NCBI GenBank assembly: GCA_036023115.1
Contig: JAYKKT010000073.1
Span: 15,504,001-15,568,000 of the forward strand
Direction: 5' to 3'
From: Brasenia schreberi
Taxonomy: Eukaryota; Streptophyta; Magnoliopsida; Nymphaeales; Cabombaceae
DNA: 64,000 nucleotides
Shown here in pieces: positions 25,740 through 37,900 of this stretch. Under the pieces are notes generated by a model. That model had not been told where the DNA came from and ran no database searches. It was given only the letters and a program-made list of their open reading frames with translations. Both the position numbers and the translations under genes were made by a program. Each line of letters opens with the position of its first letter. Position 1 is the first letter of the stretch.

Positions 25740-28700
25740 TGAAGAGTTGTGATTCCTATCTTTGCAAGGATTTTGTTAAAGCCATTGACTGGTAATGATT
25801 TAGTGAGAACATCCGCTAGTTGATCTTCTGAGCATACATGAAAAGGTTGAATAAGCCTTAGAAATTTTCTCTTTGATAAAGTGATAGTCAATCTCTATAT
25901 GCTTGGTCCTCTAATGGAATACATGATTTAATGCCATTTGGAGAGCAACTTTATTATCTGTAAAGAAGTTAATTGGCATATTTTCTTTGAAACCAATCTC
26001 CTCCAGAAGTGATATAATTCATAGGCCCTCACACATTTCAAGAGCAATAGCACGATACTCTGCTTCTGCACTAGATCTGGCTACCACAGATTGCTTCTTA
26101 CTTTTTCATGAGACTATATTCCCACCTAAACATACCATATAACCCGAGGTAGATTTCCTATCAGTTTTGGAGCCTGCCCAATCAGCATCCGAATAAATCT
26201 TCAAGTTCATCGATGAATGTGGAGCGTAGAAGATTTTAAATATCTGATTATATGAAATACAGTACTATGTGATGTCTGAACAAGCTGTGCATCCACCTAC
26301 TGACATATCCCACTACAAAACTGATGTTAGGTCGAGTTATAGTTATGTATATCAATTTTCCTATAGTTATGTATATCAATTTTCCTACCAGCCTCTGGTA
26401 CTTGCCACTATCTTTATATGGTTCTGTAGACTTACTATCTTCTTCTCTTGGTATATCCATAGGTGTAGAACATATTCTGCACTCTTTCATTTTGGTTTCC
26501 TTTAGTAAGTCAAGAATGTATTTCTTTTGACTTAGAAATAAACAATCATCTTTACGAATCACCTCAATTCCCCAGAAATAATGTAATCTGCCCAGATCCT
26601 TCAGGTCAAACAAAGTGTTTAATCTTTTCTTTAACTCGACTATACCATCTCCATCATTACCATTAATAATGATATCATCCACATAAACTAAAATTATGAT
26701 AATCTTCTGACTATGCTTGATAAAGAGTGTATTATCACTGATACATTTACTGAAGCCCAACTTCATAATGCCATCACTAAATTTTTCAAACCATGCCCGT
26801 GGAGACTGTTTCAAGCCATAAATTGATTTCTTCAATTTACATACTTTATTCTACTTTTGTTTCTGAAGGTATCTTGAAGGTACATCCATATAAATGGCTT
26901 CCATAAGATCTCCATGTAAGAATGCATTTTTAACATCCAATTGCCATAACTCCCAACCTTTATTAACCGTCACACTCAAAATTATTCGAATTGTATTCAT
27001 TTTTGCGACTGCATCAACTGTTTTAGTGTAGTCGATGCCATATGTCTGACTGTAACCCTTAGCTACTAATCTAGCTTTGTATCTTTTAATATTGCCATCA
27101 ACTTTATACTTTACGGAGAACACCCATTTGCACCCTACTGTTTTCCTTCTTGATGGTAATTCAACCAGTTCCCAAGTTTTATTTTTGACTAGTGCAGCAA
27201 TTTCTTCTTCCACTGCTTTCTTCCATTCTGGTTTTTATTTTTCTTCTTCGAATGTTTTTGGAATAAAAGTGGTATCGATATTCGTTACAAATACCTGATA
27301 TTCTTGGGGATAGTTGGAGTATGACATAAATTTCTGCAATGAGTATTTTGTTACTTCTCCTTTTTCTTTTCGGACTGCAATAGGAAGATCAATATCTGAA
27401 TTATTAGAAGTTACCTGAATTGGAGATAAGTCTGCACCTGAGTGACTATCTTGATCTGGTAAAAACACCTCTCTGTTACCTCTGGAATACACCTGCCAAT
27501 CTTTATTCTGAGTAGGTATCATCTCTTCATCTTCCCTCTCATGTTGTGGTTGATTTTCAATCGGAGGAATCGGTATCACATTTGAAGAATCTCATGATGA
27601 ATCTTCCTGAATATTATAAAACGGTATATCTTCATGTAATGTAACATCCAAAGTGACATATAATTTTCTGTTGATAGGGTCATAACACTTATAACCTTTC
27701 TGAGTAGAAGAATACCCCATAAAGATGCATTTGATCGATCTTGCATCTAATTTATCTTTAAGACCATGATGAAGATGAATAAAATAGGTGCATCCGAAAA
27801 CTCTAGGAAGTAAATGAAATTGCTTCCGACGAGGACACAGTGAGTGAAAGGGAGTATTACCATTGAGGACTCTGCTCGGCATGCAGTTTATGAGAAAAAC
27901 TGTTGTCAACACTGCTTCACCCCAATAGTATTTGGGGGCATTATACCCAATCAATAAGGTTCTAGCAACTTCCAGAATGTCTGTTCTTTCTTTCAGAAAC
28001 TCCATTCTGTTGAGGAGAATAAGCACATGAAGTCTGATGTAGCATCCCATTTTCTAAGAAGTATGAATGAAGAGATTGAGACATGAACTCTCCACCATTA
28101 TCACTGCGAAATATCTTGATAGTACTCTGAAATTGAGTACGTACAAATTTACAGTAAATAGGTAGAATATTCTTTACTTCATCTCTAGTTTTGATGAGGT
28201 ATATCATTATAAACCTAGTTCAATTATCTATGAAAGTTATAAAGTATTTAAATCCATGCAGAGAAGTAGTAGCAAAAGGACCCCAAACATCAGCATGAAC
28301 AATTTCAAAAGGAACAAATGACTTTTGTTCAGTCAAAGGAAATGAAGTAAGATGATGTTTTGCCTTCTGGCAAGTCTCACAATTTAAATTCAAATTATTA
28401 CATAAACTGAATTCAGGCAATAGTATTCTAATTTTAGATAGAGGTAAATGTCCCGTGCTAACAGGGTATATCTTTCTATTTTTCTGTGATGCTAGTAGAC
28501 TGCATAGCCGCTCCATTCTTTTCTTCATAGAGATAGAGACCTCTCCTTACACTACCCTTATCATAGATCTTTCCCGTCCTCAGTTCCTGAAATACACATC
28601 TAGTAGAGTAAAAAATTATTCGATATTTCAGATCCTGGGTTAAGGCAAAGATTGATAATAAATTAACTGATAGACTGGGAACATGTAAAACATTCTTTAA

Positions 28701-29820
28701 TACACCAAAAGAAGTAGTAATGTTTCCTTTTCCCATTATAGGAGTATGTGATCCATCTGCCAATCGGATGTTGACTCATTCTTGAGTCTTTTCATAACTA
28801 TCAAACAGTTCCTTTCTACTGACCATATGATCGGTTGCTCCTGAATCAATAACCCATGTCTGAGAATGAGAAGTGTTTAAATTACCCTTAGCCAAGAATG
28901 AGAAGGGATACGCCATGGTAGCTTGAGATTCATTACTGGAAGATGTAGATGGAGCTTGAGAATCAACTAATCGAGCCTTAAGCAACTCAATCTCCTTCTT
29001 CATGTCTGCTAGTGAACTTGCACTATCTTCAGTATTCTGTTTGTCATTCTTATCACTAGTAAAATAAGCATTGTTTGATCTATTCTGAAATTGAGGAGGT
29101 CTTCCAACTAATTCCCAACATGTCTCCTTTGTGTGTCGGGTTAGTCCACAGTAAACATGTTAATTTTGCTTGTTCATCAAAAGTATGTATAAATCTGCCT
29201 CTACCACGTCCATATCCTCTGCCACGAGAAAATGATGAATTTGATGAGTTTCTTCCAACAAATGCAATTGTTTCTGTATTGATTTTTGCCTCCTTCTCTA
29301 AGTGCTTTCTATCTTCCTCTCGAAGTAGAAGCGAATAGACGGTACTTAAAGATGGTAGTTCTTCTCTGCTCAAAATATTATTTTTTACTGCTTCATAATC
29401 TGAAGAAATACCCCATAGAAGATCAAATACCTTTCTTTCTTCGTGCTCTTCATTCTTCTCTTGGGTGCAATTTTGACACTTTGTTTTGGAATAAAGTTGC
29501 AGTTCTTCCCGAAGACCTCGGAGTTCTGCATAATATTCACTAACAGATCTGTTTCTTTGTCTGCATCCTCTAATCTTTTCAATAATATCATATTTCTTGG
29601 TTATGTTTTTCCTTTAAGCGTATACATCATGAACAGCTAACCAAATGTCCCTAACAGTCTCTAGAAACATGACGGTGCTAGCAATGATGGAGACATAGAT
29701 TGGAGGAGCCAGGCAGTAACCAGTGCATTTTCTCTACGCCACTTGGTGTATAAAAGATCATTCCCTGTCGATTTCTTCAAATCACTGCTCTCTTCAATTC
29801 TTCAAATCAATGCTCTATTT
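25740..29820 (-). pseudogene. Copia gag-pol remnant of element 2
   Basis: Minus-strand order: gag end near 29,373-29,080 (REELPSLSTVYSLLLREEDR, RGRGYGRGRGRF, then a frameshifted zinc knuckle); protease at 29,003-28,776 with WVIDSGATDHMV; pre-integrase zinc region near 28,400 (CETCQKAKHH); integrase catalytic residues in HADVWGPF, RSDNGGEF and NGVSERKNRH (28,300-27,960); integrase C-terminal part to 27,592; RT at 27,213-26,248 with [37 protein letters not shown] and the active-site LVYVDDIIING; then RNase H near 26,100-26,000, where the ARSSAEAEYRAI motif is readable. Stops or shifts separate nearly every block, so no polyprotein can be made. Similarity is high enough to name every domain. Confidence 0.9.
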
Positions 29821-29823
29821 AAT

Positions 29824-31301
29824 ACAACAAACAACAACAACAACTAAGCCTTTTCCCATACTAGATAGGGTCGGCTACATGGATTCTTTGTTTCCACAGA
29901 TCCCTATTGTGTGCCATGTTAGCAGTTAACTCCCAATAAGCTAGATCATTCTTTATTGTTTCTTTCCAACACTTTTGTGGTCGTCCTCTACCTCTTTTAA
30001 TACTTTCCAAATTTAGTTTTTCTAACCTTCTTACAGGTTCTTCTTTTGATCTTCTTTCTATATGTCCAAACCATCTTAAACGATGTTCTCTCATTTTATC
30101 CTCTATTGGTGCCACTCCTAATTTGTTTCTAATAACCTCATTATGTATACGGTCTTTTCTTGTATGACCACTCATCCATCTCAACATCTTCATTTCTGTC
30201 ACAGACATCTTTTGTACATGATGATTAACTGCCCAACACTCAGAACCATAAAACATGGCAGGCCTAATTGCTGCTCTATAATATTTACCTTTTAATTTTA
30301 ATGGTATCTTCTTATCACAAAGAATACATGATGCTCCTCTCCATTTTAACCAACTAGCATTAATTCTATGTGTAACATCTCCATCAATTCTTCCATCACT
30401 CTGAAAAATTGACCCTAGATATTTAAAACTTTCCTTTTGGGGAATGTAATGTGTGCCAATTTTAATTTCTATGTCCTCTGAAGTAACCAAATGATCAAAC
30501 TTACATTCCATATATTTTGTCTTTGTTCTATTAAGTTGGAGGCCTTTGCTTTCTAATGTTTCTCTCTATAGTTCCAATTTTCTATTAACTTTTTCCTTAG
30601 ACTCATCCACTAATACAATGTCATCTGCAAATAACATACACCAAGGTACTTCATCTTGAATATGTTTTGTTAACTCATCCATCACCATTATAAATAAGTA
30701 TGGACTTAAAGTTGATCCTTGATGTAACCCAATATTAACTTCAAAGAAGTCTGTCGTTCCTTCATGAGTCCTCACACATGTTTTTGCACCATCATACATG
30801 TCTCTTACAAGGTTAATATATGTCAATGGGATACCTCTTTTTTCCAAAGTTCTCCAAAGAACCTCTCTCGGTACCCTATCATAAGCTTTTTCTAGATCAA
30901 TAAATATCATGTGGAGGTCTTTCTTTTTTGCTCTAAAATGTTCCATAAGACGTCTCAAAAGGTGAATCGCTTCAATAGTAGATCTACCAGGCATAAATCC
31001 AAATTGGTTCTCTGTTGTACTTGATACTTGTCTTAACCTACGTTCGATAATTCTTTCCCATAATTTCATAGTATGACTCATTAACTTGATACCTCGATAA
31101 TTCGCACAATTTTGAATATCTCCCTTGTTCTTGTATACGGGTATAAGTGTACTTGCTCTCCATTCCTCGGGCATCTTTTGGTTTTTCCATATTTCATTAA
31201 ATAGTCTTGTGAGCCAAGTGATTCCTATTTCTCCTAGTATTTTCCAAACTTCTATAGGAATATTATCTGGTCCTACCGATTTACCACTCTTCATATGTTT
31301 C
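29824..31301 (-). mobile_element. RTE-type LINE copy 4 with 16-bp target-site duplication
   Basis: This 1.48-kb 5'-truncated LINE lies in the gag region of copia element 2. Perfect 16-bp repeats CAATGCTCTATTTAAT flank it at 29808-29823 and 31302-31317. The 3' tail is (CAA)n at 29824-29843. Confidence 0.96.
29861..31294 (-). pseudogene. RTE LINE reverse transcriptase (copy 4), one in-frame stop
   Basis: Two open stretches (31294-30566 and 30511-29861) cover almost the complete RT and C-terminal region. From the N side: [17 protein letters not shown] (RT finger motif), [63 protein letters not shown], the FADD box, and the C-terminal end ADPI. They are separated by TAG at 30566-30568 in place of the Trp codon TGG seen in copies 1, 2 and 5. 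The same TAG occurs in copy 3. The endonuclease is truncated away. Confidence 0.88.
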
Positions 31302-31558
31302 CAATGCTCTATTTAATGACAACAAAAAAACTTCACCACCGTGAATGATAATTTCTGTTGGTGTAAGTAATTACTTGAATCAAATCCCCTTAAAAAATGT
31401 TCTATTGTGAATGTAATCAACAAAAGAATAAGAATAGATTCTTTTGTTATACCTGAATAAAATAGTAAGCCAAACGATTGAACAAACTTACAGTTTTTTC
31501 GATTGAATCCACTTAACTGCCTGTTAATGATCCACGATGGCTAAAAACACGAGTTTAT

Positions 31559-31570
31559 GCTCTGATACCA
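31559..31570 (-). other. Primer-binding site of copia element 2
   Basis: On the minus strand this reads TGGTATCAGAGC, the standard copia site complementary to the 3' end of initiator tRNA-Met. It directly abuts the LTR at 31571. Confidence 0.92.
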
Positions 31571-31909
31571 TGATGTTTTTCATGCATCAAATCATGCTAA
31601 ACAAGATTGAAAAAAATACATAGACTGAAATAACTTGAATCAGGGTTGTTGCCACCTTTCCTCTGGCCGCCGACCCCGCTCCTTTTTTATTTAATCCATC
31701 GTTACACAAAACGGCAACCCTAATTACAATTTATACTAATCACTGTTTTAACTTAAAAGACTACAATACCCTTACTTACATTACACGGTTCCTAATGAAT
31801 CTGATCCTATTCATTAGGACCCAAACAATTAACCACATTTGAGTTACATAATATACTAAAAACAGAAGAGACTAAAACATGCTTGAAGACGAGACTTGAT
31901 CTCCCAACA
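31571..31909 (-). repeat. LTR (5') of copia element 2
   Basis: Begins TGATGTTTTTCATGCATC and ends ATCTCCCAACA on the plus strand. Partner of 25381-25719. The two differ by a scatter of substitutions and two indels, so the insertion is not recent. Confidence 0.92.
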
Positions 31910-34900
31910 AACACCAATGTTGTAAGATGTCCAATTTCTAAAACATGTCAAAGACAATACACTAGCATGGGTTGCACACTAATGTTGTAGGATGTAAAAT
32001 TTCTAAAAAATGTCAAAACAATACACCATTATGGATTCGCACTAATGTTGTAACACACCCAATTTCTCAGAAATGCCAAAGACAATACACTAGTATGGAT
32101 TCAAGACTGATGTTGTAACACACCCAACTTCTACAAAATAACAAAGATAATACACTAGCATGGGTTGGACATCAATGTTAAGATGATCTGCAAAATGCAC
32201 AAATGCAGTACACTTGTATGGCTTCAACACCAATGTCGTAAGATAAAATTCTGCAAAATGCCACAAAGAATACGTTAGTATGACTTTCGCTTTTTGCATT
32301 ACCAACTTCTACAAAATGCAAATAGGAGTACAATATTGTGGCTTGGACATGAAGGTTGTAAGATGCCCAATTTCTACAAAATGCCAAAGTCAATACACTA
32401 GTACGAATTGGACAACAATGTTGTAAGATGTCCCATTTCTCAAAAATGCCACAGGCAACACACTAGTATGGCTTCGACATTGATCTTCTAACACACCCAA
32501 TTTCTACAAAATGCCAAAGACAGTACACTAGTAAGGATTAGACACCAATGTTGTAAGATGTCCAAATTCTCAAAAATACCAAATACAATACACTAGCATG
32601 GGCAGGACACCAATGTTGTAAGATGTTCAATTTCTCATAAATGTCAAAACAATACACAAGTATAGATTCGACAATACACTAGTACAGATTGAACACCAAT
32701 GTTGTAAGATGTCCCATTTCTCAAAAATACCAGAGACAACACACTAGTATGACTTCGACATTGATCTTCTAACACACCCAATTTCTACAAAATGCCAAAG
32801 ACAACACACTAGTACGGATTAGACACCAATGTTATAAGATGTCCAAATTCTCAAAAATGCCAAATATAATACACTAGAATGGGCGGGACACTAATGTTGT
32901 AACACACCAAATTTCTACAAAACAACATAAACAATACACTAGTATGGCTTCGACACTCATGTTTTAACACCCAATTTCTAGAAAAAGCCAAAGACAATAC
33001 ACTAGTACGACTTGGACACCAATGTTTTAAGAAGTTCAATTTCTCAAAAATGCCAAAAACAATACACTAGCACGAGTTGATCACAAAATTGTAAGATGTC
33101 CAATTTCTCAAACATGCCACAAACAACACACCAGTATGGCTTCGACACAAATGTTGTAACACACCCAATTTCTACAAAATGGCAGACAATACAAAGTATG
33201 ACTTGGACACCAATGTTGTAAGATGTCTAATTTCTCAAAAATGCCAAAGACAATACACTAGCATGGGATAGACATCAATGTTGTAAGATGTCCAATTTCT
33301 TAAAAATGCCAAAGTATGGATTCGACACTCTTGTACCAACACACCCAATTTCTACAAAATGCCAAAGACAATACACTAGCATGGGTTGGACACCAATGTT
33401 GTACGATACTCAATTGCAAAAAAATGCAGCACACTTTTATGACATGGGACACAATGTCAATTTCTGCAAAATGCCACGTACAATACTCTAGTATGGCTTC
33501 CACAATTACGAATGTTTCTACATTACCAATTTCTACAAATTCCAATTGTGAGTAAAGTATTATGGCTTGGACACCAAGGTTGTAAGATGCCCAATTTCTA
33601 CAAAATGCCAAAGACAATATATTAGTATGGCTTAGACACCAATGTTGTAAGATGTCCACTTTCTCAAAAATGCCAAAGACAATACACTAGTATGGCTTGG
33701 ACACTAATGTTGTAACACAACCAATTTCTACAAATTGCCAAAGACAATAAACTAGGAGGGCTTGGACACCAATATTGTAAAACGTTCACTTTGTCAAAAA
33801 CGTCAAAGACAATACACTAGCATGGATTGGACACCAATGTTGTAAGATGCCCAATTTCTCAAATCTCAAAGACAATAGACTAGTATGGCTTGCACACCAA
33901 TGTTGTAAGATGTAAAATTTCACAAAAATGCCAAAGACAATACACTAGTATAGCATGGACAGTAATGTTGTAACACACAAAATTTCTACAAAAACACCAT
34001 AGACAATACACTAGTATGGCTTTGACACTAATGTTGTAACACACCTAATTTCTAGAAAAAGCCAAAGACAATACACTAGTACGACTTGGACACCAATGTT
34101 GTAAGATGTCTAATTTCTCAAAATGCCAAGGACAATAGAATAGAATGAGTTGATTACAAAATTGTAAGACGTCCAATTTCTCAAACCTGCCACAGACAAT
34201 ATACTAGTATGGCTTCAACAACGATGTTGTAACACACCCAATTTCTAAAAAATGCCAAAGACAATACACTAGTATGGCTTAGACATCAATGTTGTAAGAT
34301 GTCCAATTTCTCAAAAATGCCAAAGACAATACACTAAATGGTTTGGACACTAATGTTGTAATTCTACAAATTGCAGAAGAGTTTAAACTAGGACGACACC
34401 AATATTGTAAAATGTTCAGTTTCTCAAAAATGCCAAAGACAATACACTAGTATGACTTAGACACCAATGTTGTAAGATGTCAAATTTCTCAAAAATGCCA
34501 AAGACAATACACTAGTGTGGCTTGGACACTAATGTTGTAACACACCAAATTTCTACAAATTGCCAAAGACAATAAACTAGGACGGCTTGGAAACCAATAT
34601 TGTAAAATGTTCACTTTCTGAAAAACATCAAAGACAATACACTAGCATGGATTGGATACCAATGTTGTAAGATGCCCAATTTCTCAAATGTCAAAGGCAA
34701 TACACTAGTATGGCTTGCACACCAATGTTGTAAGATGTGCAATTTCACAAAAACGCCAAAGACAATACACTAGTATAGCTTGGACACTAATGTTGTAACC
34801 CACCAAATTTCTACAAAATACCATAGACAATACACTAGTGTGGCTTCGACACTGATGTTGTAATACAACCAATTTCTAGAAAAAGCCAAAGACAATACAC

Positions 34901-37900
34901 TAGTACGACTTGGACACCAATGTTGTAAGATGTCCAATTTCTCAAAAATGTCGAAGACAAGACACTAGCATGATTTGGACACAAAATTGTAAGATACACA
35001 ACTTCTCAAACATGCCACAAACAATACACTAGTATGGCTTCGACACTCATGTTGTAACACACCTAATTTCTACAAAATGCCAGACAATACACAAGTATGA
35101 CTTGGACACCAATGTTGTAAGACGTCCAATTTCTCAAAAATGACAAAGACAATATATCAGCATGGGTTGGACATCAATGTTGTAAGATGACCAATTTCAC
35201 AAAAATGCCAAAGTATAGATTGGACACTCATGTGTTACAACACACCCAATTTCTAGAAAATAACAAAGACAATACACTAGCATGGGTTGGACACCAATGT
35301 GGTACGATACTCAATTCCAGCAAAATGCACCGCACTTCTATGGCATGGACACTAATGTCAATTTCTACAAAATGCCACGTACAATATTCTAGAATGGCTT
35401 CCACAATTATGAATGTTTTCTGCATTACCAATTTCTACAAATTCCAATTGTGAGTAAAGTATTATGGCTTGGACACCAAGGTTGTAAGATGCCCAATTTC
35501 TACAGCCAAAGACAAAACACTAGTATGGCTTAGACACTAACGTTCTAACACACCCAATTTATAAAAATGTCAAAGACAAATACACTGATACGACTTGGAC
35601 ACCAATGTAATAAGACGTCCAATTTCTCAAAAGTGCCAAAGACAATACACTAGCATGAGTTGGTCACAAAATTTTAAGATGTCCAACTTCTCAAACATGC
35701 CACAGACAATACACTAGTATGGCTTCGACACTTATGTTGTAACACACCCAATTTCTACAAAATGCCAGACAATACAAAAGTATGACTTCGACACCACACC
35801 AATGTTGTAAGATGTCCAATTTAACAAAAGTGCCAAAGGCAATACACTAGCAAGGGTTGGATACCAATCGTGTAAGATGTCCAATTTCTCAAAAATGCCA
35901 AAGTATGGATTGGACACTCTTACCAACACACCCAATTTCTAGAAAATAACAAAGACAATACACTAACATGGGTTGGACACCAATGTTTTACGATACTCAA
36001 TTGCAGCAAAATGCAGCACACTTCTACGGCATGGGCACCAATGTCAATTTCTGCAAAATGCCACATAGAATACTCTAGTATGGCATCCACAACTATGAAT
36101 GTTATTTTGCATTACCAATTTCTACAAAATGCAAATGTGAGTATAGTATTATGGCTTGGACACCAAGGTTCTAAGATGCCCAATTTCTACAAAATGCCAA
36201 AGACAATACACTATTATGGCTTAGACACCAATGCTGAAAGATGTCCAATTTATCAAAAATGCCAAAGATAATACACTAGCATGGTTTGGACACTAATGTT
36301 GTAACACACCCAATTTCTATAAATTGCCAAAGACAATAAACTAGGACGGCTTCGACATCAATATTATAAAATGTTCACTTTCCCAACAAGGTTAAAGACA
36401 ATAGCAAGAATAGGACACCAATGTTGTAAGATGCCCAATTTATCAAATGTCAAATACAATACAAAAGTATGTCTTCGACACCAATGTTGTAAGATGTCCA
36501 ATTTGACAAAAATGCCAAAGCCAATACACTAGCATAGCTTAGACACTAAAGTTGTAACACACAATTTCTAGAAATGTTCACTTTCTCAAAAATGTCAAAG
36601 ACAATACACTAGCATGGATTGGACACCAATGTTGTAAGATGCCCAATTTCTCAAATGCCAAAGACAATACACTAGTATAGCTTGCACACCAATGTTATGA
36701 GATGTGCAATTCCACAAAAATGACAAAGACAATACACTAGTATAGCTTGGACACTAATGTTGTAACACACCAAATTTCTACAAAACACCATAGACAATAC
36801 ACTAGTATGGCTTCGACACTCATGTTGTAACACACCCAATTTCTAGAAAAAGCCAAAGACAATACACTAGCATGAGTTGGTCACAAAATTGTAAGATGTC
36901 CAACTTCTGAAACATGCCACACACAATACACTAGTATGGCTTCAACACTCATGATGTAACACACCCAATCCCTACAAAATGAGAGACAATACACAAGTAC
37001 GACTTCGACACCAATGTTGTAAGATGTCCAATTTCTCAAAAATGCCAAAGACAATACACTAGCATGGGTTGACATCAATGTTATAAGATGTCCAATTTCT
37101 CAAAAATGCCAAAGTATGGATTGGACACTCATGTTGCAACACACCCAATTTCTAGAAAATAACAAAGACAAAACACTAGCATGGGTTGCACACCAATGTT
37201 GTGCGATACTCAATCGCAACAAAATGCAGCACACTTATATGGCATGGACACCAATGTCAATTTCTGCAAAATGCCACATAGAATACTCTAGTATGGCTTC
37301 CACAATTACGAATGTTTTTTTGCATTACCAATTTCTACAAAATGCAAATGTGAGTATAGTATTATGGCTTGGACACCAAGGTTGTAAGATGCCCAATTTC
37401 TACAAAATGCCAAAGACAATACACTATTATGGCTTAGACACCAATGTTCAAAGATATCCAATTTCTCAAAAATACCAAAGACAATACACTAGCATGGCTT
37501 GGACACTAATGTTATAATTCTACAAATTGCCAAAGACAATAAAATAGGACGGCTTGGACAATAATATTGTAAAATGTTAACTTTCTCAAAAATGTCAAAG
37601 ACAATACACTAGCGGACACAAATGTTGTATGATGCCAAATTTCTATGGCTTAGACACCAATGTTTTAAGATGTCCAATTTCTCAAAAATGCCAAAGACAA
37701 TACACTAGTATGGCTTGGACACAAATGTCGTAATTCTACAAATTGTCAAAGACAATAAAGTAGGACGGCTTGAACACCAATATTGTAAAATGTTTACTTT
37801 CTCAAAAAAGCCATAGACAATACACTAGCATGGATTGGACACCAATGTTGTAAGATGCCCAATTTCTCAAATGCCAAAGACAACACACTAGTATGGCTTG

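Larger units (their letters stand above)
25381..31909 (-). mobile_element. Ty1/copia LTR retrotransposon 2 with nested LINE 4
   Basis: This two-LTR element is inserted in the satellite. Both LTRs are 339 bp, bounded TG..CA on the plus strand (TGATGTTTTTCAT ... CAACA or CAAAACA). A polypurine tract (complement CGCCCCCCCAAG) follows the left LTR at 25720, and a tRNA-iMet primer site abuts the right LTR, so it reads on the minus strand. The satellite flanks GACAG (25376-25380) and AACAC (31910-31914) fit a 5-bp target GACAC with one change in each. Internal order is gag, protease, integrase, RT, RNase H. LINE copy 4 sits in gag. Confidence 0.92.
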
